Source: a virus. Taken from it: a stretch of 64,000 nucleotides of DNA. Below, piece by piece: positions 7,181 through 19,100 of the stretch (position 1 is its first letter; each line of letters opens with the position of its first letter). Under the pieces are notes generated by a model that was not told where the DNA came from, searched no databases, and saw only the letters and a program-made list of their open reading frames with translations. Location: positions 1-64,000 of the IMG/VR virus record IMGVR_UViG_3300007539_000013. One strand, 5' to 3'. The translations under genes were made by a program, and so were the position numbers.

Positions 7181-10100
7181 TTAGTATCGTATTGGCACTC
7201 CGAGTAATGCCATTCTTCGCAACTGAGACATACTAGGAAGGGCTGATGTATTCCTAGATGTGCCTATTTGGTTCAGGTAAAATTCATGCAAATCTATGTA
7301 ATTTTCTAACATAACTCGATCGTCCTCATCCTGTATCTCAAGAATTCTTTTCCAATCTTGGTCGGAAATCCTACCTTTAGTTATGCCATACCTTATGTTT
7401 CTTTGCCTGAACCTTTCGTGAATGTAATCCTCTGGAGTAGTGTTGATTTTGTTTTCTTCTATGTATACCTTAGCTGCTGAAATTGCTTCTTGGTATTGCC
7501 TGAAAAATTCTGCTTTATCATTCGCATAGGCTGCCCTCTCCATCTGGCGCAGGTTTACGGAAACAGGAGATGGCTTTCCGTATCCTTTGGCGGGAGGTGT
7601 TAATGGCAGACCCATCACCCATGCAGACTTTTTAATAAGATTCTTTGCAGTGAGGTAGTCAGCTACTCTACGCTCCTCTATATCCAAGTCCATAAGGTTG
7701 GATACTACATCCATCTGCTGAATTACTGAACCTAATCCAAGTCCGTAAAGCATTGGGCGAATAACATTCCCGTAGTCTGCCTCGCCCTGGTGGTACCATG
7801 TGCCTAAAGCATCCCGCACATTACGGAATGTATTAAACATGAACAACCTACTGTCTAATGAAAATTCTTTTGCCGCACCAAATGGATCCCCTGTTGCAAA
7901 CATACTATTTGCGACCTCAAACCCCATACCATACACATTACCAGCCCGTGCCAACCTAGAGGTAACTGCATAGATTGTGGACTCCTCATTGCTCATTGCG
8001 AATAATGGGCCGAATACCGGCATCATTGCCCACGGAGTAAGCGGAGGTAAGTTATTTGGCTTACCTACGATCTCCTCGTCATACCAATCTACTAGAAATG
8101 CTGCTGATAATCCCAATGGCATATACACCGCAGATACCAACCCTAGATACTTAAGGAATGCCATGTATGTACCTAGCTCATCTCCTGCCTCCCTACCTAT
8201 AAAGCGATTTGTCTGTGCCATCTTCCAGATTGGCCAACCGAGGAAAATGCCTGCGTAACGCATTAATCCATTATTATATAAAAGTGGAATCTTAGCATTA
8301 AATCCTTCACCAGACACATTGGACATACCAACCTGATTCATCATTAACACGGTATTATGCTCTAATACTGGTGCGTCTGGGTTGATTTGTTTCCGTTGTA
8401 GAAAGTCGTAAGCAAGTCGGGACATACTTGAGGTGCCATTCTCAAGTAGCATATTATTCATATTGTTCCACCCGTCACGCTCACCAATTACCATCTCAGC
8501 TGTCTTGGAGTTATTCATCCCTAACTGCTCTGCGGTGAATTCGATTGGCTCCATAATGTCCAATCCCTTCTCCTCGATGAACTTTGCGATCCTAAGTATT
8601 TCTGCCTCGTATGCCATGGCAGTACCTACGCCTACGGAGTGGTTGATTATACCATTCGCCCACGGGAACAATCCAGTAAACAAAGTAAAAGCATCAAAGG
8701 ACTGCCTGGTTCCATCAGGATTTAGTCTGCGACTATGAGCGATGGCATTTTTAACATTCCTTATGCCCTTTTTGAAGGAATTCATTTTTGTGCCACTTAC
8801 CATTTCTCCATTTGGCCCTACCTGTGTAAGTAGCTCCTGCAGGCTCAAGTTCATTTCTTCCGTACGGAAGTGTGTACTGTTTAGGGATCGGGCAATCCTG
8901 CTTGTCTTTGGTAAATTATAACCAAATGCCTCAATGATTCCACCGAAGGATTGGTTGAACATATTTGCAAGGGCGGCTCCAGTTGCCTTACCTGACATTC
9001 TATTCAATCCACGAAACGCCATTGGGAACTCACCCAATGCCAATGTCTGCCAAAATGAAGACTTGGGGTTATCAAGAACCATTAATGACTGAGTTCCTAG
9101 TAGCTCAAGCAAAACATTAGCGTCACCATAAGCACCGGATATATTACCCTTGCCGTAGTACTGACCAAGTTGGTCAAACACCTTACCGAACTCACGATAG
9201 GTTACTGCATCACTATACAATCTTTCAAATGCCAGCTTTCCGTCCTTCTCACCATAGTCCCGCTCAAGTATTTTATACGCATCACGCTTTACTGCGTTTG
9301 AGTAAAACATCTGAGGTGCCTCATGAACACCCCTTGTGGCTATAGTCATTACATTATTAAATGTGGAGGCACGACCACCCATCTTATCATAAAAGCCCTG
9401 CCCTACATCATTTATTTTCATCCCGTTCCTACCAAACACAGAGGTGGCAACCATCATAGCCAGTCGTATTTGGGTGCTTACTTCGTCATGAATATCGTAG
9501 TAGAAGAACTTCTTGGGTAGCTTGGACTCAATTTGCCTTGAGTCAAGTGATCGGGGTGTATTCTTAATTGCCTCACTTGCCTTCATGACATTGTGAGCCT
9601 CGTTTGCTACTTGATTGTCAGCTCGTACCAGCCTTTTGTACCTAGCATCTAGTTGCTTTGAGAAACTTGCATACCACTCAAACTTTGATTTCTCGACCTG
9701 CTCTGCATCAAGTCCGTCAGTATCTGAGAAGTTATCAAATATATTATCAAGGAAGGTTATCATATCTCCCCCTGACTCTTTCCATGCTAATGCAAATTGG
9801 GAGTTTCCGACAGGGGCATTATCTGGCCCACTAAAGGCAGACCTACGAACCCCACCAAGAAGGAAGGGTTCAACAAACTCTTTTACAACTTGAGGGTCAC
9901 CGTACAATAAGTTGTACATCTCGGTAACAGTTTCTAGGTCATTCTCAGCTGCGCTATTAGCAAGATTCTCCAATAGCTTTATTCGATTCCTGTCAGAATT
10001 AGAGTCTTCCTTGAGTTTATTTCTCATCATTAAAACAACCGATGAGATCGCATGATTGTTTAATGTTCTACTCCATGTTGAAAAACCGAGATCGATTGGT

Positions 10101-13100
10101 CTTCTGTAAAAGTCAACTTGTGATCCATCTAGTTCTGACTGAACCGTAACCTCGTCATCACGAATACGATTACCAAGAATCTCCTCGTTTACATAACGCA
10201 TATAGTTCTTGGCTTCTATTTCCTTCTGTACCCAAAACCGAACTGCATCACGGGCACGATTCATGTCTTTAACATTTTCGAGGTGCATGGGTCTTTCTTC
10301 CCGCATCCACTTCCACATTTGCGAAAAAGCTTCTTCTTCCTGTCCGTAGTACTCGGGATGATTATCAAACCAAAATGCCATATCTTGCCACACCTCTGTG
10401 TATAGGCTCGGGCCATCTAAGCCTAGCTCTTTAGATACCCTAACAAACGCACGGTTTGCTGATATGGAATATGCTTTAACTTTACTTTGTAAGTCACGGG
10501 TTTGCCCAATTACCTGAGTAATAAGTCCGGCAATCTTTTTACCAGCAGGGCCAAACCTACCCATTGCCTGACCAACTGACTCAAGGGATCCAAGATGCCA
10601 ATTTTTTCTTTGCGTAAAGTATTTATCCTTGAGCCCGCCCGTTGGATCCATAAGTGCAACCTGTGCGTTCCTTGCCATGTTTCTAAACCATGGCTGGTCT
10701 CCATACTTCTGAACATTTACAGGATCACGACTGAACATGAGCGTTTCAGATATAGCCTTATTAAAGTCTGGGTTATCAATAGCCCCATTCTTATCTAAGC
10801 TGATAACCATTGTCTTCTTCGTGTACCCCCCGGTAGGCTTGCCATCCGCGTCACGATTTAGTCGCATTACTAAGATCGGTTCACCATCCCCAACATTGGT
10901 AGGCTCAAGCTCACCCATAGCTGCACGAAGACGCTTATACCTAGGGTTAATTGAGTTATGCAACTCCTTGAGCATTACCTTTTCCTTCTGAAGGAGGGTC
11001 TGGAAGTCTACTAAGTCTAAGAGCTTTAACCTCTTTTTCTTTAATCCATTAAGTCTTTTCTCAAGGGATGACTCATATGAGAATCCATCTGATGTGAGGT
11101 CAGCTCTGGTAGCAGTAAATATTTTATTTATATCCCTAAGTAGCTTGGTTCGCTCAGCACCCTCCCCTAGTTTGTCGGTAGACATTCTATACAGGAATAA
11201 GCTTGAGTCCTTTTGCGTTTGAAGAACCTTAACTATAGCCATCCTTAGGTACTTACTCTCAGGTGTGTCTTTCGAGAACTTAGGGTCATTAAGATTCTCA
11301 ATAGCATCATTCATCTCCTGAGGATTAAAGTCATCAAATGTATCAATATCTGTTACCTTACTTAGAATCTTTCCGACATCCCTAGATGTTACGCCATCAA
11401 GATCCATTGCGGTCTTGCGGATTGGCTTCTTTACCAGTTTTGCAATATCTTCAATCTGCTCCCTAGTTAGCTTTTTCATGCTAATAGTAACAGTCTTTGC
11501 GATGTCCTCTGGACTAGCTAGTCCTCGCTTCTGAACATCCTTAAACATCTCGTTGAATTCTTCGATCTGCTGATCTGTGTCCTTAATCTGACTTTCTGCG
11601 TAGTCCAGCCTATCTAAGATGCCAGGGACTTTCTGCTTCCTACCCCTTAACATCATTGAGATGAGGTCAATAGCTTGATTGGTGGCGTGAGTTCTTGTTA
11701 CTTGATTCCTGCCTTGATCTCCAATCCTTATAGATTGCGGATCCTCGATTCCTTGGCTTATTCTTTTATAGTACTTCTCATTACCAACCTTGCCGGGTGC
11801 ATACTTATTTATAAAGTCTTCTGGACTTTCTGTGACCATGCCTTTAGCGGCTAAGTTATTGTATGCTCGTGATAACAATGTAACCACCTCATTAATAGCA
11901 GCTACATCTCCTTCTTGAAATACACGCTCAGAGGCATCTGGGGTGGGGACTGCTTTGAGTGATGCATGGTTAAACTTATAAATATGCTCAAACTGCGTAG
12001 AAAACATCTCAGCTAAATTAGACCCAGCCTTACTGAACACTTCCCTTAATACAGGAAATAATCTGTAATCTAATCTCCATGCGTTATCTGCCATCATGCC
12101 CTGGAAATCAAGAGCGGGATGACGCATAGCTTTCCCCTCGGCTATGCCATTTTTATATTCTTCCAACCTCTCGCTGTACTCACTTGAAGAACTAGCATCA
12201 AATATTTCTTCCGAGGCTTGCGAAGTCACCTCTCCTGCCTTGTGATTATATACAAGACTAGCGAGGTCGGGGTGCATATTTTTTCGGTCAGCACTAATTA
12301 CTCGACCAGATATAGAAGCTAATGCTGATATTTTCCTTAAGTTTTCAAATAATTCTTTAAGCGCACTCCTCTCATGGGGAAGCAAGGTATATCCGTAGGT
12401 CAGATTCCCTTGATCTAAAACTTTTTGTATATCCTTATATCTGGTTGCCAATAAAATCATATGGGCGCCCATATTGGGATTTATTTTACCAATATTATTG
12501 ATCTCCCTGAACTGTTTAAATGCTGCCGTATCTTCAAGGCCAGGCATAAGATACCTTAGGCTTTCCTCATTAAACCCACCTGGGTTTCCATCTATTTTAT
12601 CAACAGCATGCTGTATTTCATGCACAAGTGTTCTAGTAAGGTACGCAGAATAAGCATCCCTTTTTGCTGCGGAGTCTATGCCATACTCCTTAAGGGTATC
12701 CATGTCTATGTCCGTTGCAAAATGGCCATCAGGCTCCAATCTACTTCCGATAAGCATTGGAGAATCCTTAGTCCCCTTTCTTATTTTAATAACACCACCA
12801 CCATATGATCCCAAGGCTTCCATGTCCTTGAAAATGACGGGCATGCTTTCTAATTCTGGATACGATTGAAATAGTTCCGGCCAATCAATTAAGGTGCCTA
12901 AGGTAAAGTTATCGTCAGGTAACTTGTCACCGGACTTCAGGTCTATTAAATCTGTTCCATCATGCAAGATGCTACCCTGCATCCTCATGTTGGTTGGGTC
13001 TATTAGAACTCTCGTTGTTCCATCGAACCATTCGAATGAATATTCTGCCCCTAACGCTTGAATTGCCCCCTTGCCACCAAGCATGTGGAGCTGACCAGTA

Positions 13101-16100
13101 CCCCTGGCATTAAGATCATTTAACACCTCGCGCATTGGGGTAAGCTCTTGAGCCATATTTATAATGGCATCCAACTGTTCGTTTGCCCACTTGAGTGATT
13201 CGGTGCTTGTCTCAAGTCCAAAGATACGTGCAAGGATTGCCTTGATATAATCCCACGCATTGGAAATCCACGATCTACTAATTCCCAGTTTCTTGCGAGT
13301 CTGCTCTGAAAATCTTGTCTTAGATAATGCTCTACGAAACTTTGGATTAGACGCAACCTCCGACCAGAACTCATCTACTGATGACAATCCATGTACATAG
13401 TCTGCGTTACCTAGTTTTTCGCGTAACTCAGGAAGCACAACATTATTCAAGTTAGTGTATATTCTTCCAAGGGTATCCTCATCAACTGCCAGGTCTTTGA
13501 TCTGTGCCATTGAAGCAAAGGTTTCCAAGCTATGCCCGTTTGCTTTTGCGTAACCAATATCCATGGCCAGCTTTGTAGGGGCATGAATAATTTCGTGCAT
13601 TAGCACTCCAGCTAGTTGCTCGTCCGCACTTACATCCAAGTTATCATAATACAGATCGGAAACTAAAATTTTATTTTCAGAGGGAATGTATACAGCTGTG
13701 GAAATTTGATCTTCTTTAGTGGTGGCGTATTTTCTAAAGTCACTCCAGTTTACAAACTGGATAGTCATATTATTGATTAAATCAGAATTATTTCGCTGTA
13801 ATGCCTGAGCCCAAAACTTAGTTGCCTTATTAGCTTTAGGCATCTCAAGGATTCGCTTGAGTGCAAGCTTAGCGGTGAAATTCCTCGTGGTATAAATACC
13901 ATGCTTTATGTGAGGCCCCATGGTGTTGGTTAATGGAGAGCCAACCCTAATCCTTTCCCGCGATTCCATGAATCGCTCCATTGCGTTCTTTGCATCAGCT
14001 AACTGCTCCTCATTACCAGACAAAATAAGGGGATGCTCCCTAGGTAATGCAACCGCACCGATCTGCTTTCTTCTTCTTGAGCGATCCCTCTCAATATCCT
14101 CTTCATTTAAAGGAGTGGTTGGATGCTCCATTTCACGCCCAGTCGTAATGTCAACAAACCCTTTAGGCATGGTTCGCATGTTGGGTAGTGTTTGATTCGA
14201 CTCAGCTGTGTAAATGAGCGGGCCATTACTAAACATGCTCGCTAAATTATTTACAAATAACTTGGTGTTGTAATCCCCGTATATTGAGGACATGCGAGTC
14301 ATTGGAGTTGCCCTTACATTTGTATCAAACATATCAAGACCCTTATCCATCCTATATTGGTCAAGTGCCTTAATTTTAGTTTCAGCAATAATTAACTTAT
14401 CGTCTGTTCCTTTTCTTTTTTTACTTCTACTTTGCTTGCTTGGGCCTACCTTCCATATCTTCTGGTCTCCCAATGGAATTCCGTATGCCTTTGCTAGGCT
14501 TTCCATTATCTGTTTCCTTATCTGGGAGAAACCAGTCCCGACCATAACATTACTATAATCCTTAACGAAACCGATTAGTTCATCTGAGTTTGTAATTTCA
14601 GATATTAATCTACTTATCTGATCTTTAATATCCCGCCCTAGAATTGACTCGAAAGTATTCGCATCATCGACGATCTCAAACATGTCTTGCGCATCTATTT
14701 TTGAAATAGATTTAGGGGATTCTGTGTAATGCTTGAAATAATCCAAAAATAGCGATTTAAATTGAAGGTTGTCTGAGTCGCCTCGCTTAATTGCATCAAG
14801 TATGTCCTGCCTTGCCATTGCTTGATCTCGCTTCTCAGCCATATCCTCAGCTGTACTGGAATAAATTATTACCTCCTCAAATTTCTTGGCTATTGAATTT
14901 ATAAATTTTTCAGCAGGACGAGAATTAATTGCAGGTATACTATAGCTTTTTTCCTTCCTTAGTGGATTCTTTTTTGAGAACTCCACCCAATCATTATACT
15001 CGGGGGAGCCTATTTCAAATTTAGTCCATTCAATATATGTTCTTTGCTCAGTTGGTGAAGGAATAATCACGCCTTCCTGTACAAGCTCTTGATACGCAGC
15101 AACCGACTCTGATCTAATAATCTTCTTGAGTTGTTGCATCTCCTCACTCCTGGTTACATTACCTAGAAGATCGAGGGAGTATTTCTCCAGTCCTGACTCA
15201 ATCTTTCTAAGACCGAGATCCTCCCTGATTTGCTCTATGTTACTCATTAAGTTCTCAACTCCACCAACTACTGTCTTAACATAGTCTTGATCTTGGGTCT
15301 GGTAACCAATCAATCTCCGGTGTATCTCACTATACCTTGATATAGTGTCCCCTACTTTCGGTGAATTTCTTAAAGCAAGATAAAGCAATTCTTTATCTAC
15401 ATCCTGAAACTTTGCCTCTTTGCCAAGGCTTCTTATTTCTTCTTTTACCTCTTTATCCGATACATCAGTATTATCCAGTAAATCAGTGAAGAATGTAACC
15501 TCTGTTGAGCCCTCACCTTTATTTAAAATATCCGTTATTCTTTGCTGAAGCTCGGGTTCAAGTTGATTATATATAGACAGTACGTCCTTCAAGTCTGCCT
15601 CTATGAGACCATTCTGAACACTAAACTTGGTATTTAATAAATTAAGTAAAGACTCAATGGCTCCAGTACTCGTGTCCCTAATGATGATTTTTTCAACCTG
15701 AAGCTCCGAAAGAATCTGACTCAATTCATTTATTCGCTTTTTATAATTCTTTGGCTTTTCCCTTTGAAGTCTTTCTATTTGCTGTATAGCGGAAAACGAC
15801 TCCTTAAGTCTTTTCCCTCTGCCTCCCGAAACCTTAGGGACACTTAGTTTTGGAACGAATTTATCTTCAGTTCTATTATAGGCAGCTACTGCTTGAACCT
15901 CAGGATCGGAGGTAAACTCACCTATATTATTGTACATCAAATCAATCCGATCCGAGTGAGGGGTGAATAATTTGATTTGCCCAATCATGGTGTAGTCTTC
16001 CATGTCCGCGACCACACTATTTCTGTTTGCAGGAATTGAATTATCTTTGTTCCTTTTTACAGAATCAAAGACCCGATTCCCCTTATCATCAAGCTGGGTA

Positions 16101-19100
16101 ATTCTAATGTTTCCTTCTTCCAGTCCGTTCCTTGTTTTGTCAGCCCGTAAAATAACAAGCACCTTCCCCTCGTCCCCTTTGGTCATCGATGGGGAAATTT
16201 TATTGTCTACTGAAAGAATAGTAACCTCTTCTGACTCAAGTGACTTTTCAAGCAATGGAAGGTATGCGTTCTTTTCTTCCGGTATTGGTTTAGTAAACTC
16301 TACATCTCCGATGGTAAAAACCTTGCCATATTCCTCAGACCTAAACTCATAATACCCGCCTGTTGCCTGCCTTCTGTTTTTAAATATACGCTTTACCCCT
16401 TTTGGCCTCTTATTAAATAAAGCATCTTCAAATTCTTCTGGGGTAGAAGCATCTATCTTTTGATACTGACCACTCCTTTGCTCGTACTCATACTCAGCGT
16501 CAGGATCAAAATCAAATGTTTCTGTGGTACCAAGATTATTGGATTGAACCTGGGAAAATGTAGTAACTGCCTTTCCTGTGAAAAGGGGGCGTTTATGATC
16601 AAATGCCCATCTAATTGCATTGAACTGGTCACCATCAAAGTACTTATCATCAATAGCTCCACCTTGAGACTTCTTGGTTTGCTCGGGAACATCCTCCATT
16701 AATTTCTCGCGAGGGATATTACTGCCCACGAACCTAGATGACTGCTCATATTGATGGTTACCGACAATCGTTCCAATCAATGGGCGTATAGGATCATCCC
16801 CCGTGATCTCACTTATTGGTCGAAATACTTCCTCAATCTCATTAGCGGTGTAACCAAGATTGGACATCTCCTGACGGATCGCATTGTCCTCGGTTTCATA
16901 TATACCATCTTGGTTCTTTGTTACGATAATTGACCTTCTTGTGGGGCCGACATTCTCAAAGACAACTCCGTCATTATCTGTAGCTAAATTTCTTTGAGCA
17001 ATCTGGTTATCCTCTTCTGTTACCTGACCGCCCTTCATGTCGATCACTAATGGGTTTTGCAGAAGTACTGTCTTTTGCCCTTCTGTGGTAAATATACCAC
17101 CAAGACCCCCAATGTATCCTCCCTCGGGCGCCTCCTCACTGAATAGTATATTAGAGTCCTCGCCTGCTTGGAACCCACTGTAGATTTGCTTTACCCCGCC
17201 AATCTTACCTCTTTTTGTAAACTTGGTTACATTACCTATTCGCTTACCAGTTTGAAAGTCGTACGCACCTGTTGCATCAATCTCAATCGGGCGAGTGGTT
17301 ATATTTCCACCTTTTACATTTACCTGCTCGGCTTTCATTACTCCTGTGTCTGCATCGTAGGATGTAATGGTGTATGGCTCTGAGCTATTGTTTAGTTTTA
17401 CTTTTTGCCCGACAGGATCGGGAACTTTTACTTTTCTGCCGTCTTCGCTTACTTGACCAAATAATCTTTCTACCTTTTTCTTATTTCGTCTTACTTGCTC
17501 CTTCGCGTTATCTTCTTCAATCTTTGCATCCCTTGCGGTAGGCACACTGTAATTACCATTTGCATCGAGAACATTAAGCTCCTTAAGCTGAGTAAGTAGC
17601 TTTTGCCCCTGCTTGCTTTGACTATTGACCCCTGTGATTTCCGTAAAATCTTTTTTGGGGCTAGCTGACTTACTTGAAATCCCGTTGTTTTTGGAGGCTG
17701 ATGATTCGTACGCTTTAATCGCCTTCTCAAGAGTTTTCCTTTCTTGAGGCTCTACTTTTGTGGTTTTTTCATTGTATGTGAAATCTTCGGTTACTACCGC
17801 AGGTTCATCATCTTCAATGCTTACATCTTCCTCTTCTTCAACCTCTGGTAAGTCTTCTTCCTCGGGAACAAATGCGTCATTAAAAAGACCTTCAGTATCA
17901 AGATCTACCTCAACCCTACTTGTTACTTCTTTATCACCTACCTTAGATTTAGTTTCAATAATAGCAGTATTATCATCAATGGTGGATACAGTTCCGCTAA
18001 TCTTTCTACCTTCCCGAAATACGGCAACGGGATCACCTGGCTTGAACTTAACATCTTCCTCCTCCTTTGCTTCAATTTCCTCAAGGGCAGAATCAATCTC
18101 ATCTGCCATAGCAAAGTCCTGAGGTAAGGTTTGTTCTTGTTCTAATTCGGTTTCATTATCGGACTTCAAGTCATCTCCTGACTTGTCCTTACTGTCCCCG
18201 AATCGAATTGCACCTGCTGCACTAAACTGAACACCACCTAGTGCACCAAGTACACCAGCATCAAACATCTGCTCAAGCTCCTCGCCAGCAAAAGTGAGTT
18301 CACGACCTCTTGCATACTTATCAGCCGCAATGTTTATGAACTCTTGAGCGGCCTCAGTAGCACCCTCAACAAATACACCTTCGGGTAAGTTATACAACAA
18401 TCGCTTAAGGTACTGAGCGGAAGCCTCTTCTCCGATTCCGATAATTTTATTTAACTGCAGACCCGCCGAAAACAGGTCTAAAGAACCAGCTAATGTACCA
18501 AATCCTATGGATAAACTCTTGGCTTTATCTGGAGATACATAGTCCTTATTAGATGGGTCGAGCTGAGTATATGGATATAGCTCGGTGTATATTTCACCCG
18601 TACCTAATCCTATCGAGCTAGTACCTAAGCCTAACTGCATACCGGCCGTACTAAATGTACGCTTGATTGCTTGATCTGCTGTCTCGCTTGCACTCTTTCG
18701 TTTTACTACATTCTTAAGAGTTTCTCGTAGCCTACTCTTAACTACAGCCCGACCAGCTAAACCTCCTGCCCCTGCTCCCAATGCGAATGATCCGGCAGCC
18801 TCTACCGTAGATGGTAATGCCTCACCGAATCCACCCGCTAAAAATCTAGCAACCTCAGCCGGGTTATCCCACCTTACATCGGATGCCCTACTAATAGATG
18901 GGTTGTACTCTGATGCACGCTGTTGTGCCTCTGCCGCACTTTGCATGAGGCTTGCTTCGGCATCCTCAAACCCTAATGTGCCTGCAGCTAATCCAAGACC
19001 GCCCAATGCGGTACTTTTCATGCCTTCGTACCCCCGACCTATACCTTCAGGTATTTCCTTTAATCCACCAAGGAACCCTTCTCGACCAGGCTCTGGTGCA